Position numbers and translations under genes: made by a program
The notes under the pieces: model-generated
The model's database searches: none
Seen by the model: the letters and a program-made list of their open reading frames with translations, nothing else
What the model was told of the DNA's origin: nothing
Shown here: positions 1-6,456 of the stretch, in pieces
How the letters are laid out: each line of letters begins with the position of its first letter
Position numbering within the stretch: position 1 is the stretch's first letter
Source of the DNA: a virus
Direction: 5' to 3' (one strand)
DNA length: 32,625 bases
Virus record (IMG/VR): IMGVR_UViG_3300020410_000040
Coordinates: 1-32,625 of that record

Positions 1-355
1 TCCAATTACTTTCTGCTATTGCAGAGTTCATTTTCTTGAATTTAGATAATCTTGTTCGTCCCATGTTGAACATCATATTAACCAAGATTTGCTGGACCTC
101 GTCTGGTAATTCTCCAAAGCTGCTTTCTCCGTATAAAGCATTACACTCTCCGATGGCAATTTCAAGGTCTCTGTCAAAACACGCCCTGACTCTTTCTTCG
201 TCAATTGGAGTTCCAACTGGCCTTCCGAATTCCTCATCACTTTCGAGGATAAGGTGACCGACGCCAAAGGTGGGATAACCGAGGTGGTCATTATAGATTT
301 CATACACGACTCCTTCGTCTATTTTTAGTTGTTCGTAAACCGCTTGCTTATTCAA
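1..355 (-). CDS. e: T4-type lysozyme (endolysin), C-terminus beyond window
   Basis: Glycoside hydrolase family 24 muramidase that cuts the N-acetylmuramic acid/N-acetylglucosamine bond of peptidoglycan. I translated it by hand from the minus strand: a TTG start at 355 gives about 118 residues before the window edge. The T4 lysozyme signature is clear: LKIDEG holds the catalytic Glu (E14), and YNDHLGYPTFGVGHLI holds the Asp (D23) and Thr (T29) equivalent to T4 E11, D20 and T26. A later MMFNMG segment matches the T4 INMVFQMG helix. The TTG start is supported by an AGAGG ribosome site 8 bases upstream and by a stop codon directly before it in frame; no ATG fits. It starts 3 bases after the upstream gene ends, so it is probably co-transcribed. 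It could also be the lysozyme part of a larger protein; the 3' end is not visible. Confidence 0.85.
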   Translation of the reverse strand, partial: MNKQAVYEQLKIDEGVVYEIYNDHLGYPTFGVGHLILESDEEFGRPVGTPIDEERVRACFDRDLEIAIGECNALYGESSFGELPDEVQQILVNMMFNMGRTRLSKFKKMNSAIAESNW

Positions 356-358
356 TTA

Positions 359-1129
359 TTATACCTCTCTTTTTTGTTCTACTTCTTTTATGTTTACACC
401 TCTGCCTGTAAGTTTATATCCAAACTGTAATGCAGGGTCTATAAAACATAAAACGATAGTAACTCGTAAGCGTTCATATTTATTATTTGGATTATGTATA
501 TAACCGCCTTGTGCTTCTCCTTTTCTGTATATTAATGTGTCTGTTCCAGGAACTTCATGTTCTATCCAACCTGGCCACAATAACAAATCTCCTGTCTTTC
601 CATTTAAAACAACCTCAGAAGGTATCTTAGAAACACCTGGTGTAGAGGATATAATTAAACTATCTAAGGGAGATTTTAACTTCATAGGAGCATGTTCTTC
701 GTCTTTTTGAACATAGTAATTACCTATTACACAATGTTGCGCGTGATGATGATATTTTAAATGTTGTTTTTCATCACAAACCATCCACCAACCGTATATG
801 TGCCAATGTTCTTTCAATAAATCTATATAAGGATAGTGAGCTATAGACTCAAAGTATTTAACTGCTAAAGGTGTAATAATGGCTTTCATTTCGTCCCAAC
901 CATCTACACCTCTCATAGAGTCTTCACCTGTTTCAGAAACATGTTGTCCTTTTTCATTAAAGTAACTTAACTGTCTCCACCACTTAGCTCTTTCAGGTTC
1001 TTTTTCTAACCACCACTCTCGACTTTTGTATATGTCTATAATAGAGTCACGAAGTCTGTTTCTAAGCTCTAAAGGTAGAGGATCTTCTGTTACATGTTCT
1101 ATAGGTATTCCAAATAAATCTTTCTTCAT
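359..1129 (-). CDS. putative 2OG-Fe(II) oxygenase
   Basis: A 256-residue protein resembling the phage 2-oxoglutarate/Fe(II) dioxygenases of the prolyl-hydroxylase-like group. Visible features are a His cluster before an NYYV strand (HHHAQHCVIGNYYV, residues 127-140), a distal GDLLLWPGWIEHEV segment with H191, and a later arginine in RLRVTIVLCF (R222), the usual co-substrate anchor. Substrate unknown; T4-like marine phages often carry such genes. It lies between the gp32 terminator and the lysozyme. A TATAAATA late box lies only 6 bases before the ATG and there is no Shine-Dalgarno sequence, so its message may be leaderless. Family assignment is fairly secure; the exact iron ligands are inferred. 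Confidence 0.7.
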   Translation of the reverse strand: MKKDLFGIPIEHVTEDPLPLELRNRLRDSIIDIYKSREWWLEKEPERAKWWRQLSYFNEKGQHVSETGEDSMRGVDGWDEMKAIITPLAVKYFESIAHYPYIDLLKEHWHIYGWWMVCDEKQHLKYHHHAQHCVIGNYYVQKDEEHAPMKLKSPLDSLIISSTPGVSKIPSEVVLNGKTGDLLLWPGWIEHEVPGTDTLIYRKGEAQGGYIHNPNNKYERLRVTIVLCFIDPALQFGYKLTGRGVNIKEVEQKREV

Positions 1130-1135
1130 AAAATG

Positions 1136-1143
1136 TATTTATA
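1136..1143 (-). promoter_or_regulatory. T4-type late promoter box before the 2OG oxygenase gene
   Basis: Minus strand reads C-TATAAATA, a perfect T4 late -10 box, ending 6 bases before the ATG at 1129. T4 late transcription starts about 6 bases past the box, which puts the predicted start at or one base before the AUG. It lies directly downstream of the gp32 terminator. Confidence 0.6.
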
Positions 1144-1144
1144 G

Positions 1145-1172
1145 AAAAAAGAGCCGACTTTGTAGCCGGCTC
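1145..1172 (-). terminator. Rho-independent terminator of gene 32
   Basis: On the minus strand the arms GAGCCGGC and GTCGGCTC form an 8 bp stem with one mismatch around a six-base loop (TACAAA), followed by TTTTTT. It sits 20 bases after the gp32 stop codon and separates gp32 from the oxygenase gene. Confidence 0.85.
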
Positions 1173-1193
1173 CTAAAACGTTATACCGTTTTA

Positions 1194-2108
1194 TTACTCG
1201 TCAGCAAGACTTTTGAAATATGATAATGTATCATCTTCAGAAGAATCATCATCAATTGTTTTGCTGGATGCTTGGACGGATTTCACTTTATCCATAAATT
1301 GATCGTCTTCAGCATCACCGGTTGTCTGCGAGATTTGCTCAGCCGTTGCGACTTTAGCACCACCACTTAAAACCATATCAAGTTTAGATTTCAATTCTTC
1401 ATAAGTTTTGAACTCTCCCTCGCCAACTTTCTCTTGTAAAGAATGTTGTTGGTTCCAAATAGCTTCTATTCCCGCGTCATCATCAGATATAGCAGTAACG
1501 GCATCAAATTCACTTTTATCATAGTTTCTAAAGCCTTCTACTTGTCTGATCTTTAGTTTGAAGTTAGCACCTTCCCAGAAATCAAAAGGATTTACTGGAG
1601 TCTCATCTTCAAATTGTGGTTGCATAACATCTTTAATTTTATCAAAGATCTTTTTACCAAACTTGTAGAGGAACACTTTTCCTACTGCGTCTGGATTAGC
1701 AGAATCTTCTACTACCAAGATGTTAGCATAGTAATTGAGGCGTCTTTTTTGCTTACGCGCAATCTCTTTATTCGCCTCAACACCTGAATTCCATAGTTCA
1801 GAATTTAATTCTGACACAGGGTCTGGTTTGTTAAGCGTTGTAAGACTGTTTTCAATATACCATTTACCTGTAGGACCTTGAAATCCGTGATTCCAAATCC
1901 TAACCCATGGCATATCTTCGCCTTGTGGAGCAGGCAAGAATCTAATAACGGCGTAACCGTTACCTGCCTTGTCTACTGTTGGTTTCCATTCCCGATCATC
2001 GCCTTGTTTGAAGTTTGATGTGGGATTACTGATTTTCTCGACTTCCTTCATTAAGTTGTCGAAATTACCTCTTTGTTTTCTGAGGTCTGAAAGTGTATTA
2101 AACGACAT
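1194..2108 (-). CDS. 32: single-stranded DNA-binding protein gp32
   Basis: T4 gp32 homologue, 304 residues (T4: 301). It coats single-stranded DNA during replication, recombination and repair and contacts gp59. The N-terminus MSFNTLSDLRKQRGNFDNLM holds the basic cooperativity region. The OB-fold core follows (YAVIRFLPAP, GPTGKWYIENSLTT, KRRLNYYANILVV, NPFDFWEGANFKLKI), with an acidic tail ending DDSSEDDTLSYFKSLADE that would recruit partners. Unlike T4 gp32, the stretch after WNHGFQGPTGKWYIE has no cysteines, so the structural zinc site is missing, as in many cyanophage gp32 proteins. The start is supported by GGAG six bases upstream of ATG. It has its own late promoter, structured leader and terminator, so it is probably also made as a single-gene message. 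Confidence 0.95.
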   Translation of the reverse strand: MSFNTLSDLRKQRGNFDNLMKEVEKISNPTSNFKQGDDREWKPTVDKAGNGYAVIRFLPAPQGEDMPWVRIWNHGFQGPTGKWYIENSLTTLNKPDPVSELNSELWNSGVEANKEIARKQKRRLNYYANILVVEDSANPDAVGKVFLYKFGKKIFDKIKDVMQPQFEDETPVNPFDFWEGANFKLKIRQVEGFRNYDKSEFDAVTAISDDDAGIEAIWNQQHSLQEKVGEGEFKTYEELKSKLDMVLSGGAKVATAEQISQTTGDAEDDQFMDKVKSVQASSKTIDDDSSEDDTLSYFKSLADE

Positions 2109-2118
2109 ATATTTCTCC

Positions 2119-2171
2119 TGTATTGCGTTGTATTACGTTATATTATTTGTATTAGACAGAACCCTCTGTCT
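2119..2171 (-). promoter_or_regulatory. gp32 mRNA leader: 5' hairpin plus AAUACA repeats (candidate autoregulatory operator)
   Basis: Minus strand: AGACAGA, loop GGGT, TCTGTCT form a perfect 7 bp hairpin (2154-2171). A G-poor stretch follows, with AATACA at 2148-2153, 2129-2134 and 2119-2124; the last copy runs into GGAG and the ATG at 2108. T4 gp32 represses its own translation by nucleating at a 5' pseudoknot and spreading over an unstructured A/U-rich repeat region across the ribosome site. The same plan is visible here. I did not find a complement for a pseudoknot in the loop. Confidence 0.5.
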
Positions 2172-2774
2172 AGCAATTATATTTATAAGACTTTCATGTT
2201 TATCTGTCAGAGTTTTGGTATCCTTTTTTACAAATGGAGAATACTTAGATACCAATAAACATGTGTCGCCTAATATCATATCATCACTATAATCATCAAT
2301 GAAGTTCAATAGTCTATTCAAAATAACGACCGTTTCAATAGTTACTTGTTTACCAAGTAGCATCTTTAATATAAGAGGATGATCTCCTTGTGTTGCATCC
2401 AATATATTATCCTTTTCCATTCTAGTTTGAATGGCTAATAAATCTTGTTCAAAATTGTAGCTTAATTTTTCTCTTCTTGCTTTTGTTTGTTTGTAAACTT
2501 CTATTGCCTCAGCATCATATGGAAAGCCTCCAAATTTATCTCCTGTAGCAAAATTAAATACAATTATATTAATTAGTTCTTGTTTTTTATATTTCCTTGC
2601 AAGTTTGCCAAATATTAATTTCATATTTGTTTTAGCTTCAAACTTTTCTGCTGGCATGTTAGCTCTCATACCATGTTTCGTAATATCATATGTAGCACGT
2701 TGGAAATGCAATTTTATAGATAAGTAAATCTTATATGCTTCCAGTGCGTTCATATTCTTGCCAATAATATACAT
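2133..2774 (-). CDS. 59: gp59-like helicase loader
   Basis: T4 gp59 homologue, about 213 residues (T4: 217). It loads the gp41 replicative helicase onto gp32-coated forks and recombination intermediates. The similarity is visible in ALEAYKIYLSIKLHF (T4 SVYKLYLMIKQHM), the central GKLARKYKKQELINIIVFNF (T4 QKLSEKYKLKELALIFISNL), SYNFEQDL and TVVILNRLLNFIDDY (T4 TFILLDSFLNIID). The position next to gene 32 is also as in T4. The start is uncertain: ATG at 2774 (GGAG 13 bases upstream) or ATG at 2753 (MNALEAY), which matches the usual N-terminus better. Either overlaps the upstream methyltransferase gene. Its 3' end carries the late promoter and leader of gene 32. Confidence 0.85.
   Translation of the reverse strand: MYIIGKNMNALEAYKIYLSIKLHFQRATYDITKHGMRANMPAEKFEAKTNMKLIFGKLARKYKKQELINIIVFNFATGDKFGGFPYDAEAIEVYKQTKARREKLSYNFEQDLLAIQTRMEKDNILDATQGDHPLILKMLLGKQVTIETVVILNRLLNFIDDYSDDMILGDTCLLVSKYSPFVKKDTKTLTDKHESLINIIARQRVLSNTNNIT
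2180..2187 (-). promoter_or_regulatory. T4-type late promoter box for gene 32
   Basis: Minus strand TATAAATA inside the 3' end of gene 59, 72 bases before the gp32 ATG. The predicted start near 2174 would place the AGACAGA hairpin at the very 5' end of the message. Confidence 0.6.
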
Positions 2775-3321
2775 ATTTAGGCCATATCTCCTGTGTGTCT
2801 TTTTGTTTTATAAGTTTATAACCTTGACTTTCTAATATCTCTTGTAATGTGTTTGCCTTAAGTTTTTGCCAATACTTTATAGGATTATCATATAACATAC
2901 GACCTTGTCTACCTAAATTTACATCTTCGTATGTGTATTTCTCCAATCCATTTTCTTCTACTACTATATTAGAAATAATAATTTTATCTGGATTGCTTAA
3001 ATTAGTAATTTTTTCTAACAAGTCTAAAGGTGCAAGTAGATGATATAATACACCACAACATACTACAACATCTGCTGGCCTTCTTTGATCATAGAAATTT
3101 TCATAATTTTTACAAATAACTTCTGCACCTAATTCTTCTAATGCTTCTTTCATCAAAACATTAGGCTCTATACATCTATGATGGTTAGGTTTTTGTCTTT
3201 GTATTAGTTTTGTATGAAAACCAAATGCAGGACCTATTTCTATAACATTACTGCCTATAGGTATTCCAGAAAAGAATTCCTCATAAGTCCATTCACAATA
3301 CTTATCCCAATCTTCATCCAT
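2731..3321 (-). CDS. SAM-dependent methyltransferase (class I)
   Basis: A 196-residue Rossmann-fold methyltransferase. Motif I is VIEIGPAFGFHTKLI (residues 26-40). An acidic residue after strand 2 (CIEPN) binds the SAM ribose. DVVVCCGVLYHLLAPLDLLEKI (84-105) looks like motif IV and the following helix of small-molecule methyltransferases of the UbiE/TehB type. Substrate unknown. It sits between gp59 and gp33, which are neighbours in T4, so it is an inserted accessory gene. Its ATG overlaps the gp33 stop (TAATG), implying translational coupling. With the epimerase and oxygenase nearby it may modify a sugar or other small molecule. Confidence 0.75.
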   Translation of the reverse strand: MDEDWDKYCEWTYEEFFSGIPIGSNVIEIGPAFGFHTKLIQRQKPNHHRCIEPNVLMKEALEELGAEVICKNYENFYDQRRPADVVVCCGVLYHLLAPLDLLEKITNLSNPDKIIISNIVVEENGLEKYTYEDVNLGRQGRMLYDNPIKYWQKLKANTLQEILESQGYKLIKQKDTQEIWPKYVYYWQEYERTGSI

Positions 3322-3620
3322 TATAAAAGTTTCTCTGTCTTTCTTTTCTCTTTTAGAAGATTCATATCTAATGCTTCTTCTTTAATTTTTGCTTTTAAAT
3401 TTGCTGTTAAAAATTTACTAATAGACTCTATCTCTATTTCCTTTTTTATACAGTAATCACAAATCATATCCATACATGGTGTCTGTGCATTAAAAGCAGA
3501 TTTTTCAATAAACTGAGAAAACTCTGTAGAAGTATGAAACTCCTTTGTAACTAAAAATACGTCACTAACTTTTTCTTCAGTCATCTCTATTGTGTTGTCT
3601 ACTACCACTTTTGGCATCAT
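3321..3620 (-). CDS. 33: gp33-like late transcription co-activator
   Basis: T4 gp33 links host RNA polymerase (beta flap) to the sliding clamp gp45 for late transcription. This 99-residue protein has the family C-terminus: NLKAKIKEEALDMNLLKEKRK matches T4 IIEKIQSEAIDENLLRPS. It ends in a hydrophobic KLL like the clamp-binding tail of gp33. The preceding FIEK..PCMDMICDYCIKKEIEIESISKF region matches the helical polymerase-binding part. I chose ATG 3620 (MMPKVVV) because AGGAG lies 7 bases upstream; it overlaps the epimerase 3' end by 44 bases. The TATAAATA boxes found throughout the window agree with a gp33/gp55-type late system; gp55 and gp45 are not in this window. Confidence 0.8.
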   Translation of the reverse strand: MMPKVVVDNTIEMTEEKVSDVFLVTKEFHTSTEFSQFIEKSAFNAQTPCMDMICDYCIKKEIEIESISKFLTANLKAKIKEEALDMNLLKEKRKTEKLL

Positions 3621-4473
3621 TTTTATTCTCCTGCACCCATTGTTTAATATATTTGTGAACATCATTGTGGCACTCTATATAAGGAGCAGGGCAACAGGTG
3701 CGTTGTGCCTCTCCCTTACGATCAAATGTATGAACAACAGGATGCTTAAAACAATCTGCTATAGAACTAATTGTTTTAGGTTCACCCTTTCCAAAATGTG
3801 CAATTGAAGGCAGGTTAGGATCTATCATTAGTTCTAACAATCCTTGTATAACATCATGAACATGAGTAAAGTCTCTTTGCTTATCTCCTTTGCCATATAT
3901 TGTTAAAGGTTTGCCTGCTAGATAGTCTTGTTTAAACTTTCTAATAACCGTGCTATATTCTCCATAGTCTGCCTCTCCAGGACCATATACATTGTAAAAA
4001 TACATTAAAACATAATCTAATGAATATAGTTTTCTGTATAAATTTAGAGTTGTTTCACACATAATCTTGCTAAATGTATATGGATTTTCGTGTGACTCTG
4101 CGTATTGTGTGCTAGAACTTGTAGCAAAAAATAATTTACAATTAAATACTCTAGCCCAATCTGCTACAGCGCATGTTGTTGCTATATTGTTTGTAATAGT
4201 TTCTGTAGGATATTCTAAAGCTCTTCTAATCCTAGGACTATTTGCTAAATGAAATATAGCAGAGGGAGGTTCAATTCCATGATGATGTGGATTGAAATCT
4301 ACAACATCACATTTATGATATTCTATATTCTCCCTCTCTATATAATAACTGCCAGATCTATTATCGTCTACAACCGTTACAGCAAATCCTTGTTCAGATA
4401 ATTGCTCTACAAGATGTGAACCAATAAATCCACAACCTCCTGTAACAATAATATTAGGCATGTCTGTTAGCAT
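3577..4473 (-). CDS. NAD-dependent sugar epimerase/dehydratase
   Basis: Extended short-chain dehydrogenase of the nucleotide-sugar epimerase/dehydratase family, about 298 residues. The N-terminal Rossmann motif is IIVTGGCGFIGSHLVEQL (GxxGxxG), with VVDDNRSG after strand 2. The catalytic pair is YTFSK (YxxxK) preceded by the serine stretch TSSSTQ. YNVYGPGEADYG and DFTHVHDVIQGLLELM are family hallmarks. It probably converts a nucleotide-activated sugar for glycan modification. Start ATG 4473 or 4461 (MPNIIVTGG). A sigma70-type promoter ends 6 bases before ATG 4473 and no Shine-Dalgarno is seen, so a leaderless message starting at 4473 is likely. Confidence 0.85.
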   Translation of the reverse strand: MLTDMPNIIVTGGCGFIGSHLVEQLSEQGFAVTVVDDNRSGSYYIERENIEYHKCDVVDFNPHHHGIEPPSAIFHLANSPRIRRALEYPTETITNNIATTCAVADWARVFNCKLFFATSSSTQYAESHENPYTFSKIMCETTLNLYRKLYSLDYVLMYFYNVYGPGEADYGEYSTVIRKFKQDYLAGKPLTIYGKGDKQRDFTHVHDVIQGLLELMIDPNLPSIAHFGKGEPKTISSIADCFKHPVVHTFDRKGEAQRTCCPAPYIECHNDVHKYIKQWVQENKNDAKSGSRQHNRDD

Positions 4474-4479
4474 AATTGT

Positions 4480-4508
4480 ATGATACTTTATTAATAACTA
4501 TTAGTCAA
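4480..4508 (-). promoter_or_regulatory. sigma70-type promoter for the epimerase gene
   Basis: Minus strand TTGACT (4503-4508), 17 bp spacer, TATCAT (4480-4485), then six bases and ATG. The -35 overlaps the end of the SleB gene. The predicted start falls at the AUG. Confidence 0.55.
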
Positions 4509-4977
4509 CATCTTTATAGAAGATATGGTTGTCTACTTCTAAGGTTTGGACATAATAACTTGCCCAATAAGGTTCAACCTTTTTACTGTGATACCATAAG
4601 GCACCTTCAGTTATATCTTCTTTTGTCTTCCAACCGTATAGTATGTGTGCTAACACCAATATATCTTTCCAACAATCCTCGGTAGGTATATCAGGTTTGC
4701 CATCACAATACCAACTAAATTGGCAAGAGTGTAAATCTATTCTTCCACTAGGATAATATTCTGTTTGTTTCACGACACCACATATGGTATCAGGAAATCT
4801 ATTATCCTTTACTCTATTGAAAACTACGAGTGCTACTGCTACTTTACCTGCTGTAGATTCACTCCTAGCCTCCCAATAAATGTTTTCTGCTAAACAATGT
4901 ATTTCATCATCATTCGCTTCAACGTTTCCTACATAACCAAAAAATAATAATGGTAATGTTATCCATAACTTTCGCAT
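4501..4977 (-). CDS. exported SleB-type cell-wall hydrolase
   Basis: 158 residues, cell wall hydrolase SleB family (Hydrolase_2). Residues 1-21 form a signal peptide (MRKLWITLPLLFFGYVGNVEA), so the enzyme should reach the periplasm by the Sec route. AENIYWEARSES (30-41) carries the proposed catalytic Glu (E36), followed by GKVAVALVVFNRV, RFPDTICGVV, CQFSWYCDG and GALWYHSKKVEPYW, all typical of the family. It probably cleaves peptidoglycan at lysis. With the T4-type lysozyme at the window edge, the region encodes two different lytic enzymes. The start is supported by AGGGGGAA upstream of ATG 4977. Such genes are common in marine T4-like phages. Confidence 0.88.
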   Translation of the reverse strand: MRKLWITLPLLFFGYVGNVEANDDEIHCLAENIYWEARSESTAGKVAVALVVFNRVKDNRFPDTICGVVKQTEYYPSGRIDLHSCQFSWYCDGKPDIPTEDCWKDILVLAHILYGWKTKEDITEGALWYHSKKVEPYWASYYVQTLEVDNHIFYKDVD

Positions 4978-5003
4978 ATGGTTCCCCCTTTACTATTAAA
5001 AAA

Positions 5004-5168
5004 CTAAACTGCAGTAGGTCCTTCGCAACCAGCAAATTCCCAATCAGACTTTTGGACTTTTTTGTCCTTCTTTCTGTCGTAATCCTTTTTAGACTTATGT
5101 GCACCAGCACCACTCTTATTGCGCGAGTGCTTAGCCACAGGATTTCTTAACTTTAGTTTCTTTTTCAT
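5004..5168 (-). CDS. small basic conserved phage protein
   Basis: 54 residues, strongly basic, containing LRNPVAKHSRNKSGAGAHKSKK and then DYDRKKDKK. Short proteins of this form (RNPVAKH..NKSGAG.HK.KK) recur in many tailed phages; their function is unknown to me. The start is set at ATG 5168 because a near-perfect promoter (TTGAAA, 17 bp, TATAAT) occupies 5179-5207, so any upstream start would lie inside it. The predicted leader is only a few bases. It ends 26 bases before the SleB gene and is probably co-transcribed with it. Confidence 0.75.
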   Translation of the reverse strand: MKKKLKLRNPVAKHSRNKSGAGAHKSKKDYDRKKDKKVQKSDWEFAGCEGPTAV

Positions 5169-5178
5169 AATGTTATTT

Positions 5179-5207
5179 ATTATACTTTCTACAGGAGCTA
5201 TTTTCAA
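5179..5207 (-). promoter_or_regulatory. strong sigma70-type promoter
   Basis: Minus strand TTGAAA (5202-5207), exactly 17 bp, TATAAT (5179-5184), ending 10 bases before ATG 5168. It likely drives the small basic gene and the SleB hydrolase. Confidence 0.65.
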
Positions 5208-5249
5208 GAATCATTATACCAAACTAAAAGTTTTAAAAATTTATTTTTT

Positions 5250-5257
5250 TATAAATA
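5250..5257 (+). promoter_or_regulatory. T4-type late promoter box, plus strand
   Basis: A perfect TATAAATA preceded by a T-run, 62 bases before the first ORF of the small membrane-protein cassette. It faces away from the minus-strand promoter at 5179-5207. Confidence 0.65.
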
Positions 5258-5319
5258 GTTTTGTAACATAGATATCATTTATGTTATGTTATAAGTAATT
5301 TTAATAAAGGAGAGGTTTC

Positions 5320-5499
5320 ATGACCACAGCTACTTTCGGCAGAGTAGCGAAGCACATGAAAACCAACATTGATAGACTAAGAGAAGATGAACATGTATGT
5401 CTCTTCTGCGATGCGGTTCAATTAGTAGCGATTATGTCCGCTCCGTTACTACTGCCCTATTTTATAATTGTCTGGACACCAGGCGTAGGAGGTTTTTAA
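5320..5499 (+). CDS. small membrane protein, micro-operon ORF 1
   Basis: 59 residues. The hydrophilic N-terminal half (MTTATFGRVAKHMKTNIDRL...) precedes a CxxC-like pair (CLFC, 27-30) and one transmembrane segment at about 33-52 (VQLVAIMSAPLLLPYFIIVW). Ribosome site GGAGAGG lies 6-8 bases before ATG. It is the first of four overlapping small ORFs behind a late promoter; its stop overlaps the next start (TAATG). No family recognised. A holin-like or membrane-regulator role is possible, given the nearby SleB hydrolase and lysozyme, but is inference. Confidence 0.7.
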   Translation: MTTATFGRVAKHMKTNIDRLREDEHVCLFCDAVQLVAIMSAPLLLPYFIIVWTPGVGGF

Positions 5500-5597
5500 T
5501 GTATAAATTAGAAACCGAAGAGCTCAAAACCATAGCAATTACATTTACAGTATCAGGTGCTATTATTAGCATTCCGTTTATACTCATGGTGATGTAA
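5499..5597 (+). CDS. 32-aa membrane protein, micro-operon ORF 2
   Basis: Short ORF, MYKLETEELKTIAITFTVSG then AIISIPFILMVM: a charged head followed by one transmembrane segment (about 11-32). It is preceded by GGAGG inside the end of ORF 1 and joined to both neighbours by TAATG overlaps, which argues for real coupled translation. No family recognised. Confidence 0.6.
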   Translation: MYKLETEELKTIAITFTVSGAIISIPFILMVM

Positions 5598-5677
5598 TGG
5601 AAGAGTTTCAAGACAAATTAGAAGTATTTTGCTTATGGACTATTTTTCTAGTAAGCATTGGAGCAATTGTCCAATGA
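5597..5677 (+). CDS. 26-aa membrane peptide, micro-operon ORF 3
   Basis: MEEFQDKLEVF followed by CLWTIFLVSIGAIVQ: an acidic head and one transmembrane segment. It starts on the stop of ORF 2 (TAATG) and ends in an ATGA overlap with ORF 4. No separate strong ribosome site, consistent with reinitiation. Confidence 0.5.
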   Translation: MEEFQDKLEVFCLWTIFLVSIGAIVQ

Positions 5678-5763
5678 CACTTTGGTATAAACTAGCTCTT
5701 GCAGCTTTAATAATACCTTGGGAAATACCTGTAATGATAGCCATAGCAACATTTTTTATCTAG
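5674..5763 (+). CDS. 29-aa membrane peptide, micro-operon ORF 4
   Basis: MTLWYKLALAALIIPWEIPV followed by MIAIATFFI: almost entirely hydrophobic with a central Pro-Trp-Glu kink. It starts in an ATGA overlap with ORF 3 and stops 3 bases before a terminator-like hairpin. No family recognised. Confidence 0.5.
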   Translation: MTLWYKLALAALIIPWEIPVMIAIATFFI

Positions 5764-5766
5764 AGG

Positions 5767-5793
5767 ACAAGCGTCTTAGTTGGCGCTTGTTTT
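5767..5793 (+). terminator. terminator of the plus-strand micro-operon
   Basis: ACAAGCG and CGCTTGT form a perfect 7 bp stem around a 10-base loop, followed by TTT. It overlaps the last codons of the convergent exonuclease gene. Confidence 0.55.
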
Positions 5794-6456
5794 CAAATAT
5801 TCCTCATAAACATCTCTTGCTTCTAGTAATTGAGGAACAAAGTCATCACGTTTTTCTACATGAATCATAGGACCGTCGTCTTCTTGTGTAATCAAGACGA
5901 CTGTTTGATCTACAGGGATACCTGTTCTTTCTTCAAACATAATGGCATAAGCAGAACACTGCATAAAATAATTATAACAATGTGATCTAACTTTACGTTT
6001 CTTAGATGTTTTAAAATCTATTACAGAAAGTCTACCATCATATTCTGCTATACAGTCTGCCTGGCCTGCTAGTCTTAAATGATCTGAATATAGTTTGGTT
6101 TCTATACCTCGGATATTATCTATTTTAGATAACATCTCTACCATTACAGAATACATTTCTTCGTTCAGAGGATTTAATGTTTTTCTACCCTCTTCTTCTT
6201 TCAGCACTTCGTTGTGTAAACGATATTCAACTAGCTTGTGTATTGATGTGCCTCGAGCTGCTGATTGTCTTGATATCTTATCAGCCTCTTTAGCACCTAC
6301 ACGTTTACGCCAGGCATTTATAAATGGTTTGTTCTTGTGTGCAAGAATAGTTGTAACAGACGGATATAAATTGCCGTCTGGTGTTTCATACATTCTACTG
6401 GTAGATGTATTAACTTGTTTTAGTTTTTCAAAATCTACAAAGTCGTGATTAAACAT
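5776..6456 (-). CDS. PD-(D/E)XK exonuclease (RecB/Cas4/MGME1-like)
   Basis: 226 residues, a RecB-type nuclease fold. Visible motifs are ARGTSIHKLVE (H73), E119 in RGIETKLYS, GQADCIAEYD (D134), VIDFKTSKK (D147, K149) and the QxxxY motif QCSAY (Q166, Y170). Together these are the metal-binding and catalytic set of RecB-like, Cas4-like and mitochondrial MGME1-like single-strand exonucleases. Related exonucleases are common in T4-like marine phages and probably act in recombination or host DNA breakdown. I chose ATG 6456 (MFNHDFV) because it forms a TAATG overlap with the preceding small ORF; a longer TTG-started version runs through that ORF in another frame and is unlikely. Confidence 0.85.
   Translation of the reverse strand: MFNHDFVDFEKLKQVNTSTSRMYETPDGNLYPSVTTILAHKNKPFINAWRKRVGAKEADKISRQSAARGTSIHKLVEYRLHNEVLKEEEGRKTLNPLNEEMYSVMVEMLSKIDNIRGIETKLYSDHLRLAGQADCIAEYDGRLSVIDFKTSKKRKVRSHCYNYFMQCSAYAIMFEERTGIPVDQTVVLITQEDDGPMIHVEKRDDFVPQLLEARDVYEEYLKTSAN

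Noticed and set aside
36-257. Plus-strand frame opposite the lysozyme
   Set aside because: It is the antisense shadow of the clear T4-lysozyme reading frame.
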